A stretch of 64,000 nucleotides of DNA from Paratinospora sagittata (lineage: Eukaryota > Streptophyta > Magnoliopsida > Ranunculales > Menispermaceae). Both the position numbers and the translations under genes were made by a program. Below are positions 23,555-33,622 of this stretch, piece after piece (within the stretch, counting starts at the first letter, position 1; the number at the start of each line of letters is the position of its first letter). The notes beneath the pieces were generated by a model. That model had not been told where the DNA came from and did no database searches. It saw nothing but the letters and a program-made list of their open reading frames with translations. The stretch is taken from assembly GCA_035771175.1 (NCBI GenBank), contig CM069593.1, positions 36,499,741-36,563,740 of the forward strand. The letters are read 5' to 3'.

Positions 23555-23705
23555 CTCTCACACCCGAAAGTTGAGAAACAGTCCTCTCACACCAGGAAGT
23601 TGAGAAACCGTCTTCTCACACCCATAAGTTGAGAAACGGTCTTCACACACTCGTAAGCTAAGAAACGGCAGTTCTCACACCCGTAAGTTGAGAAAGTGTA
23701 TCAGT
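23555..23705 (+). repeat. Tandem repeat CTCACACCCGAAAGTTGAGAAA, solo LTR 2
   Basis: Five units of about 30 bp, each with TCTCACACCNGNAAGTTGAGAAA. The array is homologous to 21215-21420 in copy 1. The unit contains CTCA...TGAG, a small dyad. Confidence 0.8.
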
Positions 23706-24901
23706 TTGATCTTCACCTGTAAGAAGGTCCATAGTGGAGTTTGAACAAATCCTAACTGAGGAAGTTGGGTAGTGGATGTAGGCGAGGCCGAACCACTATA
23801 AATCCTGATTGCGTTGTCTCTTTTACATTTACTATATTTATTTGCTATACTTTGTTTAATCTGCTTTCATTAATCCACACATTATTAAGAATGGTTAAAA
23901 TCTGTTGAGTGTCCAATTCACCCCTTCTTGGACATATATGGGCCAACAACAATGATAGACCTAGCAGACCTAAGGAGGGCGAGGTGACCTTTCATACTCA
24001 TTTCTACCAGTATGGGGCGACTTTACCATTGCCCAAGGTCGTTTGTCGTTTGTTAGCCGACCTGAGGGTCGCCCCAAGTCAGCTCAGCTCGAACATCTGG
24101 TAAGCTTTTTTGGGCTTGATTGTGCTGTGGGAAGAAAAAAAGTGGCTCGACTTTAGCTCGACGAAGTTCAAGCTGGGTTACCAGCTCAAGCTTCACCCAA
24201 GCTGCTCGGGTTGGTACTATGCTAGCTCGTGGGTGACCAAAGACAAGCGTCCTCCCTTAGTGACTAAGAATCCCATGGCCAATAAGGGCTAGAAGGACAC
24301 CTGGTTCCTTGTTTTAGGGAATTGGGTTGAGGAGGTCGTGAGCCCACCAAGTTTCAACATCCAAGTTTCGAGCTGACCTCAGTCCTTCATTTTAATTTGA
24401 TTTAGTTTGCTCACCTCAGAATTATTTATGTTTTATTTTGATCTGTTTCCTTTTCTTGTTGATGGTTCGTAGGTTATCCTCCTGAAATTATGGCTGAAGG
24501 AAGGAAAACTAGCAAACATGCCTTCAATCTCGATTGACTCCGAGCTCTCAAATGAGCTTAATCCGCCGCAAAAGCAACGAATACACCCACCGAGCAGGAA
24601 GCTCGGTCTCGGTGGGCCACCCAGGTTGGAAAGCAGACCACTATTGGTTCTGTCCTCTCCGTTTTCGGCTATCTCGGATAATGTTGTTGCTCGACCAAAA
24701 AGGAAATCCCATGCTCCTAAGGTCCTTAACCGCTGCCTGGGTAAGAAGCTTCGAGATCTGGGGTTATCTGTTTCACAGGTTGATGGTTGTGATCTGGCCG
24801 TCGAGGGTTATCAGATCAGAATACCCCGAGGTGAGGTCAACCTCAACAAGGACGACCATTTCAGAGATAACATCTCGCAGGCTTTTGTCAAGGCCGTTGA
24901 G

Positions 24902-24988
24902 GTAATTTCCCTTCTGTTGTTGTACTTTGTGCCCTTCTTGCTTGGTCTTTTTATTGATGTGTTTATTTTCTTTCATGTTGCCTACCAG
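24902..24988 (+). other. Candidate intron in the Tat antisense ORF
   Basis: GAG/GTAATT opens and a T-rich stretch ending CTACCAG/TC closes an 87-nt segment that would otherwise translate to a hydrophobic insert between two hydrophilic, coiled-coil-prone regions. It is a multiple of three, so the open frame does not decide. A second acceptor-like TTGTTGATGGTTCGTAG sits at about 24456-24472, before MAEGRKTSK-like sequence. Confidence 0.45.
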
Positions 24989-25378
24989 TCTTTTCTCAAC
25001 TTGCAAAAGATTGGCGAGTTGGCCATCTCAACTAAGGCCGAGAAGAAGAAGCTAAGGGAAGAGAAAGAAAAGATGGAAAAAAAGATTGAAGATCTTGAGG
25101 GTTGGCTCGATCGCATAGATTCTGAGCTCTCCATCACCTTAACCAAGCTTATGAGTACTTCTTCGGAGAGCGAGGTCCTCAAGGCTAAGGTGGCCTCCCA
25201 TGAATCCGAGCTTCAAAGCTCAGCTCGTCGCGCTGTGAAGAAGTACAAGGCCTCACCAAAGTTCAAAGATCTGAAGCACGAGGAGTACGAGCTGGGTCAG
25301 GTCCACATGAGGATCGAATTCGGCAAGTACTTCAAAGATATCGGTGAAGATGTAGCTTTGATAGGTGGTGCAGCATAA

Positions 25379-25640
25379 GTCACCGGGGCTGCCCGAACTA
25401 GTGGTTGGAGCTGGGGGGAGAAGGCAAGGGGGAAACAAAGGTCAAGCAACGAGAGGCTGACGACGACGTTATTCTTCTCAGCTCTCTTGCAACCTAATTT
25501 CTTTTTTTTTTGTTTACCGAATTAACAACTTTAAACAAGTTTTTTGAATGAATTTCTCGTTATTATCTCTTACTTCTAGTTGATCCTAAATTCTTATAGA
25601 ATTGTATTTTGTGCATGCTTTGCTTAACGAGGTATTTTTC
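25379..25640. other. Tat spacer after the antisense ORF
   Basis: Non-coding sequence between the end of the antisense ORF and the minisatellite block. A T-rich stretch (25501-25511) follows. Nothing else is recognisable. Confidence 0.4.
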
Positions 25641-26030
25641 TTAGACTCAGATCAAGTTTCGTATAATCCTTCATCCGGCGAGCTCAGCTTGGCCATGTGG
25701 ACACTTAGGACTTCGATGAATTTTTCATAAAATCCTTCGTTCGGCGAGTTTGGCTCGACTATGTGGACCCTTGGGACTTAGACAAATTTTTCATAAAATC
25801 CTTCGTCCTGCGAGCTTGGCTCGGTCATGTGGACCTTAGGACTTAGACAAATTTTTCGTAAAATCCTTCGTCCCGTGAGGTCAACTCGGCCAACTAGCCT
25901 TTGGGGCTTGGACGAATTTTCGTAGAATTCTTCGTCCCATGAGCTCAGCTCGACCAACTAGCATTTAGGACTTAGACAAATTGTCATAAGATTCTTCGTC
26001 CTGCAAGCTCGGCTAGATCTGCCTGTTAAG
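25640..26030. repeat. Tat minisatellite 1, units of about 65-70 bp
   Basis: About five to six diverged units each contain TTTTCATAAAATCCTTCGTCC, then GCGAGCTYRGCTCG, then GTGGACCNTNGGACTTAGAC. Tandem blocks between pol and the 3' end are common in Tat/Ogre elements. The unit boundaries are judged by eye. Confidence 0.8.
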
Positions 26031-26129
26031 CCAAGTTTTCGTCTATGATTATGTGGTGACGAGTTTCTCTAGAGTTTTTTACCCCTCTTTTCGGCAATGA
26101 TCTGAATTTACGAGCTCAGACCAAGTATT

Positions 26130-26345
26130 TTGAGAATTATCTCCTTCTTGACGACAATCCGAGCTCTAAGAAACTCGGACCCCAAGGTATTCTAGGCCTT
26201 AGCCTTCTTCCTGGCGATAATCCGGGCTCTAGCGAGCTCAGATTCCAAGTTGCTCTTGTTTTTAGCCCTCTTCCTGGCGATAATCCGAGCTCTAGCGAGC
26301 TCAAACTTTGGGCTTTAGCCCCTTCCTGGGACTTATTCGAGCAAA
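26130..26345. repeat. Tat minisatellite 2, units of about 60-65 bp
   Basis: Three to four units contain CTTCCTGGCGATAATCCGRGCTCTAGCGAGCTCA. The repeat explains the repetitive - strand open frame at 26137-26364 (SLELGLSPGRGLK and variants), which is therefore not a gene. Confidence 0.8.
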
Positions 26346-26499
26346 ACTTATCGTCCCAAGGCATTGTCGTTGATCAAATTTGTTCATACAGAATTGTCAA
26401 AAAACAAACTAGTTTATAAACTTCAATGAAAGATGAAATAATAGTAAACATGAGCTGTGCGGGCGGTTCCTACCTGCGATACGTACTGAGCTACTCCTA

Positions 26500-27680
26500 C
26501 TTTCAACAACTATTGGTAGTAAAACTTGAGATGCTCTGCATTCCACGGTTTAACTATTCGTCTCCCCTTGAGGTCTTCAAACTCATAGACTTCATTCATT
26601 GGTATTACGATGACCTTGTACAGTCCTTCCCAGTTGGGGCCGAGTACACCTGTTTTGGCCTCTTTGGTGTTAAGCATGAATTTTCTCAATACTAGATCAC
26701 CGATCTTAAAGCTTCGGGGTCGACCTTAGAGTTGTAGTACTTCGAGGTTCTCCTCTGGTATGTAGTTAATTGAACTTGAGATTTCTCTTTTTTCTCTTCT
26801 AGAAGGTTTAGCTTGGATTTCTATGTTTCTGAGTTCTTCTCTTCGTTGAAGTAAGATGTCCTCAGAGTTGGAAAGTTGAGCTCTACCGGAATAACAACTT
26901 TCGTTCCAAATGCTAGAGAGAAAGACGTCTCTCCCGCTGCGGTCTTTGATGTTGTTCTGTAAGACCACAACACCTGCAAGAGATCATCTGCCCAAGTTCA
27001 TGTCTTCTCTTCAGTTCTCGCCTTCAACGTATATTTGATAATCTTATTGACGACTTCAACTTGTCCATTCGCTTGAGGGTGAACTGGTGTAGAGAAGAAG
27101 TGGCGAATTCCAAGCCCAAAACAGAATGAGTTGAACTTCGCATTATCAAATTGTTTCCTATTATCTGAAATTATGGCGTACCAAACCGGCTAATAATCGA
27201 CTGTCAGATGAATTTCGTGGTTTTCTGCTCAGTTATCTGGGCTAAAGGTTCTGGTTTGGCCCATTTGGTGAAGTAATCAACTGCCACGATTGCAAACTTC
27301 ACATGACCTCTACATATTGGCAGTGGTCCAATCAGGTCTGCCCTCCACTAAGCGAAAACCACGAACTTTGTATGGGAGTCAACTTTTTTGCAGGAGCTGT
27401 CATTATAATAGAATGTCGTTAATAGTTGTCACAATTCCTTGTTGTCCTTAGGGCATCTATATTAATAATCGGCCAAGAGTATCCTTGGCGGAGCACTTTG
27501 TAAGCGAGAGCTCTTCCGCCTGAATGATTTTCACATACTTCAGCATGGACCTCGTCCAGGACGAGTTGAGCTTGATCCTCTCGTAAGCACTTAAGGTAGG
27601 GCAAGCTGTAGTTGAGTCGATATAGCTTGTCATCAATCATCACGTATCTTGTTCCCTGTAGTTATATCTTCCTAGCCAAC
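26500..27680 (-). pseudogene. Tat integrase (broken)
   Basis: The zinc finger is at 27419-27643 (VLDEVHAEVCENHSGGRALA). The core runs through 27400-26990 with many stops, but the final part is clear: SFCFGLGIRHFFSTPVHPQ, then QANGQVEVVNKIIKYTLK near 27000-27110, the GATPFSL-like segment, and a C-terminal part with VLGPNWEGLYKV and EFEDLKGRRIVKPWN near 26520-26640. No chromodomain is seen, as expected for Tat. The enzyme would insert the DNA copy. Confidence 0.8.
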
Positions 27681-27899
27681 ATTTTGTCATCTGGGAGCAC
27701 TCATATCTTCAAAAATGTCACAATCGGGTCCATCCAGGAAGGGCTGACCTCATTTCTTTAATGCTCCTGCTATGCAGATATTCCACCAGCATTTGGAGAA
27801 CGAGCTCATCTCCAGAGGAAGAGGCAAGCTTTGAGAGAGCATCTTGCTAAGGAGTTGTCTGCTTGTGCGATCTGGATGACCTTATGTTCTTCAAATTTG

Positions 27900-28344
27900 G
27901 TTAGCAGCTCTTTCACCATATGTAGGTAGGCTTGCATGCAGTCGTTTTTCGCCTAATATTCAACAGTGACCTGACTCGCAATGAGCTGCGAATCGCAGCA
28001 TATTGTTATTTTGCGTACCCTTCAACTGAGTGTTATTCGTAATCTCGCTAGAAGAGCTTCGTACTCAGACTCATTATTCGAGGCCGAGAAGCCATAATGG
28101 AGAGTTGCGAGGTGTTTGACTCCCTTCGTGAAACTAAAACAATGCCAGCTCCACTTCCCTATTTGCATGATGAACCATCGACAAACAGTTTCCATGTCAG
28201 CTCGAGCTTAGCATCTATATCATATTTTTCCTTCCGTCTAGATGAGAACTCCTTTACGAAGTTTGCCAATGTTTGACCTATGATAGACGTCATTGGCTGG
28301 TACTCAATGTCGAACTCCATGAGCTCAACAACCCACTTTGCCAA
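27900..28344 (-). pseudogene. Tat second RNase H (archaeal-type), broken
   Basis: After RNase H, the - strand resumes with VELMEFDIEYQP and then WKLFVDGSSCK at 28159-28190, the start of the extra, archaeal-type RNase H found in Tat elements. After a stop at 28158 the frame continues with ASNNESEYEALLARLR-like sequence around 28040-28090. Presence of this domain is the main reason to assign the Tat lineage. Confidence 0.75.
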
Positions 28345-28365
28345 CCATCCTGATGTTTCTGACTT

Positions 28366-29500
28366 CTATAATATTTGCCACAATTGTTGTCGTGTGAGCA
28401 CAACTACCGTATGTGCTTGAAAATATGGTTTAAGCTTCCAAACTGAAGTGATTAAGGCGAGGACAAGCCTTTTCATTTCAGTGTACCTCATTTCCGCATC
28501 GAGTAGGGAATTGCTCACATAATAGACAAGCATCTGAACGCCTTGCTCCTTCTTGACTAGAGATGAGCTCAAAGTTGTATCTGAAATAGACAAGTAGATG
28601 AAGAGTTTCTTTCCTGGAACAGACTTTGACAATAGGGGAGTTGAGCTGAGGTAAGTATTCAACTCTTGAAAAGCTTGTTCACATTTGTCATCCCATTCAA
28701 CAACCTTCTTTTTTATTAACTTGAAGAAGGGGGAGACATTTATCCGTGGACTTTAATACAAATCTGTTAAGTGCGACGATACATCTCGTCAAATGTTGCA
28801 CTTCCTTTATGGTCTGTGGTGGCTTCATATCTATGATTGCTCGAATCTTATCCCCGTTTGCCTCGATCCTTCTTTGATTAACAAGAAAATTGAGAAATTT
28901 TTCTCCTGTAACTCCAAAAGTACACTTGCTCAGATTAAGTCTCATGTTGTAGTATCAGATGGTTCCAAACACCTCTCCGAGGTCATCTGAATGAGCTGCT
29001 GACCTGACACTTTTTATGAGCATGTCATCAACATAGACTTTCATATTCACTCTGATCTTGTTCTCGAATACACGATTTACCAATTTTTGGTATGTAGCTC
29101 CTGCATTTTTCAATCCAAAAAACAAAACTTTGTAACAGTATAGACCTTGGTCAATAATGAACGAAGTTTTCTCCTCATCTAGGTGGTACATCATGATCTG
29201 ATTATACCCTGAGTATGCATCCATGAAGCTTAGTGGCTCATGACCTACTGTAGCATTGACGAGATGATTTATCTTTTGGAGCGAAAAGCTATCTATCGGA
29301 CATGCCTTGTTTAGATCTGTGAAGTCAACACAGGTTCTCTATTTTCCTTTCGGCTTCTTCACCGTCGCAACATTAGCTAACCAATCAGGGTATGACACCT
29401 CTTAGATGAACTAAGCTTGGTTGAGTTTGTCGACATCTTCTCTGAGAGCTTGAGCTCGCTTAGCGCTCAAAGCTCTTCTCTTATGACGTGTCAGTGTTAT
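28366..29500 (-). pseudogene. Tat reverse transcriptase and first RNase H (broken)
   Basis: RT begins near 29450 with DFTDLNKACPIDSFSLQKIN. It continues at 28955-29224 (MDAYSGYNQIMMYHLDEEKT, FFGLKNAGATYQKLVNRVF and the catalytic VYVDDMLIKS) and at 28697-28945 (LNLSKCTFGVTGEKFLNFLV). RNase H is at 28366-28662 (PGKKLFIYLSISDTTLSSSL, RYTEMKRLVLALI). The typical LYL...VSSVLV wording has diverged, and stops separate the pieces. Confidence 0.85.
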
Positions 29501-29845
29501 CTATTGATTCATGTTGAGCCAGTGAACAATCATATTAGGCATGTTGTCATGAGACCAGGCAAAAATATCTTTGAACTTCTTCAAAACCTGAATGACCTAG
29601 CATGCTAGATCTGAGCCCATCCCAATTCCAACCTTGACCATCTTAGTTGGATCTTGGGTGATTGGGACTTCTCTCTATTCATCTTGAGCTTTAAGGTTGG
29701 GAGTGTCTTCTTTTGGGTCTAGGTCATGGTCAAGTACTACATCGACTTGCATGAGCTCTTCCTCAGCAGGTCGGAAGGTCGGCGTAACCAAGCTTTTGTT
29801 CTTCATCACTACTGCGTAGCACTCTCTCGATTCCTTTTGACTACC

Positions 29846-30352
29846 TCATATTATACCTACGTCGTGCTCGGCCGAAAACTTGAGCGTGAGGTGGTACACC
29901 ACGACCTTCAGGTAATTGAGAAGAGGTTGACCCACAATAGCGTTGTAAGTAAAGGGACCTTTCACAACAAGGAATTCCACCATAACTATAGTTTTGTGTT
30001 CTTCCTGTCCTGCTGTGACTGGAAGAGCAGTCCTACCTTCCGACATTATTCCAATTTTTGTTAATTCGATTAACGGAACGTCGACCGGGGTGAGCTGAGC
30101 TTTCAAAAGTCCTAACTTCTCAAAGGCAGGCCAATAGAGAATATCGGCCGAGCTCCCATTGTCCTCTAGGATCCAATGGGTTTTGTAGCTTGTCACGTCC
30201 ACTGTCACCACCCACGCATCGGTATGAAGTTGGCATATGTCTCGAGCCTTTTCTTCAGCGAATGTAATAGCAAAGTCGACTCTTCTTTGCTTCTCTGGTC
30301 GACAGGAAAGGTTCATGACATCGGTTTGTGAAGCTCGGACATAGGCCTTCAA
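29846..30352 (-). pseudogene. Tat protease region
   Basis: A 168-codon frame contains VTVDVTSYKTHWILEDNGSS followed by ADILYWPAFEKLGL. The D-N-G-SSADIL form is the aspartic-protease active site of Tat-lineage elements. The frame also holds FLVVKGPFTYNAIVGQPLLN, the usual end of the domain. The start upstream of 30352 is broken. Confidence 0.85.
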
Positions 30353-30428
30353 TACTCGATTTAATGTCTTGCTGAGGCTCCACTAAAAATGGTTTTGATC
30401 TCCCTCGACTAATCAACTCTCCCTTTCT

Positions 30429-31860
30429 CTAGCGACTAAGCTCTTCTCGTATCTGAGCTTTCACGTATTCTTGTATGCAACCTCGGCGGATCAGAGTCTC
30501 GATCTCCTCTTTCAAGTCATAACATTGATCAGTGTTGTGACCATGATCCTTGTGGTATCGATAGTACTTCCTTTTATCCCTTTGATTAGACGGTTTGCTT
30601 AGTTTTTTTGGCCACTTGAGGTACTGTTTGTCTTGGATCTTTAAGAAGATATGTTCTGTTGAGTGGTCAAAGGCATGTAAGTCGAATAAACGTTCTGGGG
30701 GCCCTTGTTTTTTTGGTCCCGACATTTCGAATTAGACCTCTTGTTGCCTCTATTGTCTTCTTTGGCTTCGTTTTCTCTCTTTCTCTTCTTATCCTTCTTC
30801 GAACTGTTGGAAGGATTGTCTTCTTCCCTTTTGGCTTCAGCTTGCTCATCAATATTGATGTACTTCTTAGCTTAGTATAGGATTTCCTTGTATGTTTGAG
30901 TTTTCTTCTTTTCCAAAGAGTAATGGAATCGTCCGGGCCTTAGCCCGGCCATGAAAGTCGTGATGGTAGTTTTGTCATCACAGTCGTCGACTTTAACTCG
31001 AGCGTCATCGAACCGCTCAAGGTAATCCTCCAGAGTTTCTCCTTGTTTCTGTTGAATGGCCAGCAAGCTATTCACTGACTTCTCCCTTTCTCTCTTACCG
31101 GTAAAGTGTCCGATAAATTTGTGAGTTGGATGCCCAAACGAGCAAATTGACCTCGGCTCCAACTTCAAGTACCACTTCCTAGCTGGTCCTCCGAAGGTAA
31201 TTTGGAAGCCTTTGCACATTGTGACGTTGTCATATCCCTTGAATTCCATCCAAGATTTGTAGTTTTCAACGTGCTCCCTTGGATCAATTTTTCCTTTGTA
31301 CGTCTTGACCTCAGCCGTTTTGACATTCTTTGGGAGTGGGGCTTGAAGTACCTTTTTGGTGAAGGATGAAGGAAAGTCTTTATACTCCTTATGAGGTCGG
31401 GTTTGGTTTCTCCCTGCAGACCAGGTTAGCTTGGAATGTAATGATCGAGAAGACCTGATCGAGGGTAATCTTGTCTTAGGGATTCGTGTTGAAGCCGACT
31501 TGGGTGGTACCGACCTCGAAAGAGGTCGGTGTAATTCTCTCTTCCATGGTGATTGAACCGGAGAAGAGCCTGACTCACGTGTCCTTCTTTTTCGCCTCTA
31601 AGGAGTGGCAGAGGTCTCTTATTGAGAGAGATTTTTGTCTAGATCCACTCGAACGCTTGTTGCTGCGTTTTACTGATCTTGGCTGAGAGTTGATACTTCA
31701 GCAACGACTTCCTTCATCTTTTTGAGCCTTTGCCAGCCGTGATGACAGAGGAGGAAGAGCTGCTCATAGCACCTGGTTCTGCTCAAGCACTAATTGGGAG
31801 ATCTTCTCAACCTTTTTCTTAATATTGTTGATCCGTGCAGACTTCTAAGCAGAACTCATC
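30429..31860 (-). pseudogene. Tat gag (broken), zinc knuckle with a lost cysteine
   Basis: The best-kept capsid stretch is 30872-31249 (TFGGPARKWYLKLEPRSI, FTGKREREKSVNSLL, GETLEDYLERFDDARV, FMAGLRPGRFHYSL). After a stop, 30429-30725 carries the knuckle KYYRYHKDHGHNTDQCYDLK, in which the first Cys of the usual C-x2-H-x..H..C motif is a Tyr. Upstream of 31249, the N-terminal part (31250-31860) is full of stops. Gag would package the RNA. Confidence 0.85.
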
Positions 31861-31875
31861 TTCTTCTGGGGAGGT

Positions 31876-33486
31876 TGATAAGTTGAGTTTTGGTCAGTGT
31901 TTTGCATGTTAATTTGTTAGATTTTTAGGTTCATTTGGATAGTTTATAGGTGTTTTTGCATGATTAGTATAACTAGTTGTTTTAGGTTCATTTAGGTTTT
32001 ATCTTAGTTTTTTATAGTTTTTTATCATGAATAAATAACATTTTGATACATGTTAATATCATAGAAATCATACTTTGAGTGCATTTCATTTTAGTTTAAT
32101 ACTTCGATTAACTTCATAAAATTTACACTTGTTTATACTTTTTTTTGTAGGAAAATAAGAAGTTTAAAGTGGTGGGAACTGCTCAAATGTTGCTGAAAAG
32201 AGGCCGAGATTGTGTGCAAAACATGTGCAAGAGATGTGAAAAAGCGGGTAAAGAATGAAGAAAGCAATGCTAAGAAGTCGTTAAGTACACAAGTGCACAA
32301 AAAGTGCACTTGGCAGAATCTGAGCGTCGCGGCTCTCAAAACGGTGAAATTTGTGTTTTTAGGATTTAATCTGAGCGCCACAACGCTCAAGTCGAGCGTC
32401 ACGATGCTACATGTGCCCAAAAAATTCATTTTTTGCGAATTTGAGCGATTTTCTTTGTGCCCTTCTTGGTCTTTTGACCCACCAATGTATATAACTCGTT
32501 TTAGGATTTGTTTAGAGGTAGATCTCTCATTCTATTGCACATTAGAGACAATTAGAATACATTTAGAATAGATTAGAATTAGGTTTTAAAAAGAGAGGCA
32601 AGAAAGAAGAGGAGAAAGTTGTTGGTTCGCAAGCAAGGAAGAGGCACAAGGAAGAAGAAGAAGAAGATCTTCATTAACATGGGGTTTTAAGCTTTTATTT
32701 TCCATTTCTTATTCCATGCAATGTTGGCTTCCCTTGTTTTCTATCTTTTCTTTCTTGTATCTTTGAATATAAATATGAGCTAAGTTTTGAATCCAGAGGT
32801 TGGTTGATCCATGTTTTGTCTTATGGATTGATTATTATACATGTGTTATTGAATAATTTTTGGGTTTATTTGCAATTGCAAGTATTTAATGCTTTCAATT
32901 TTTTGGCTACTTATTGAATGATGTTAAATTTGGTTTCTTACACTCGAGAGAGGTGTTATCAAATTGGAAATTAGAAATTATAACCTAGGTTAGTAGTATC
33001 GAGTCGAGAGACCTACAAAAGCCTTTAAAATTGCATAGAGTGGATTATAGATCTTAATGCATTCTTGACTTGTTGATTTGTGCTTGAGAGAGATGATGAA
33101 TATGTTAAAGATAGATATTTGAATTGCGCTCGAGAGAGAGATTTGGATGGGTTAGAATCCATGGTTTATTAATTCTAGCGATTAATTCAATAACACAACC
33201 TTTTGAAAATCCATCAAATAGAACATTGTGAAATCAATCTCTAGGACTTTTGTTCATTGATTTTCTCTCATTTTAATTCAATTTGCACTGATTAGTTTTA
33301 ATTTGTTCACTTTACATTCCAACACATTATTCATCCAATTTTGATCACCTAGATAAAATTGAAATCATTATAGTTTTGGGCATTATTAATAGTAGAATTC
33401 ACTTTTTCTGTGGATGATAATCCGACTCACCTCAATATATTATAACTTGATTGTCGTGCACTTGCGATAAAAAATATTTAGGAACA
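31876..33486 (+). mobile_element. Solo Athila-type LTR inside the Tat leader
   Basis: It starts TGATAAGTTGAGTTTT, and near its right end carries TATAACTTGATTGTCGTGCACTTGCGAT, the reverse complement of the start of the Athila LTRs. It is about 1.6 kb with no internal region, so it is a solo LTR in + orientation, opposite to its host element. Bases before and after (GAGGT at 31871-31875, AAGGT at 33487-33491) match at four of five positions, a likely aged target duplication. The family's CTCGAGAGAG motifs (32942, 33002, 33082, 33128) and GC-rich GAGCGTCGCGGCTC block (32325) are present. The last 20-30 bp are diverged. Confidence 0.75.
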
Positions 33487-33622
33487 AAGGTCTTCCTCGC
33501 TTGGCTTTGGGGGGGCTCCTGCGAAGTCGGAAGCTCTTCTACATACGGGGGATCTGCCTCTTGACTCATTGCTGAAGAGCTGTTCTTGGCTTAAAAAGTC
33601 AATCCCCACAAACAACGCCAAA
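33487..33622 (-). other. Tat leader and primer binding site
   Basis: Between the solo LTR and the Tat 5' LTR. Adjacent to the LTR the element strand reads TTTGGCGTTGTTTGTGGGGA (33603-33622), where the primer binding site should be. TGGCG...GGGGA has the general form of plant Ty3/gypsy sites, but I do not assign a tRNA with confidence. Confidence 0.5.

Larger units (their letters stand above)
21883..23945 (+). mobile_element. Solo LTR, hairpin-rich family, copy 2
   Basis: About 2.06 kb, flanked by ACAAC on both sides (21878-21882 and 23946-23950), a 5-bp target duplication. Removing the insert together with one duplication copy brings the antisense-ORF frame across the site in phase (…LCNN before, NDRPSRP after), which supports these boundaries. 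It ends TTGGACATATATGGGCCA and carries GTAGTGGATGTAGGCGAGGCCGAACCAC. No internal coding region is present, so it is a solo LTR formed by LTR-LTR recombination, or a non-autonomous unit. Confidence 0.7.
19480..25378 (+). pseudogene. Antisense ORF of the Tat element, split by two solo LTRs
   Basis: The pieces run opposite to gag-pol. 19480-19632 (MSFLRGFVTELAKSS, then acidic SPSVSEDEDV) is followed by the solo LTR to 21601. 21602-21882 (highly acidic SSDDEANDSDHESDDDEP, then VTNDQLSYL, a stop, and MRVLC) is followed by the second solo LTR to 23945. 23950-24292 (FHTHFYQYGATLPLPKVV, APSQLSSNIW, stop, LGLIVLWEEKKW) precedes 24518-25378, with a coiled coil (EKKKLREEKEKMEKKIEDLE). The middle domain fits the family called putative gypsy-type transposon protein (Transposase_28-like), whose role is not known. 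Stops at 21834 and 24100 show decay. Two stretches look like introns (ending near 24471 and spanning 24902-24988). Confidence 0.7.

Noticed and set aside
21215..23705. Regular 30-bp repeats as a CRISPR array
   Set aside because: Plant nuclear context, spacers nearly absent and not unique, no cas genes. They are LTR-internal tandem repeats.
24773..25182. - strand ORFs opposite the antisense ORF
   Set aside because: They are complements of the coiled-coil frame with Ser-rich composition. The + strand frame has the family features.
26137..26364. - strand ORF with repeated GLSPGRGL-like units
   Set aside because: It is the translation of a minisatellite (26130-26345), without other coding signs.
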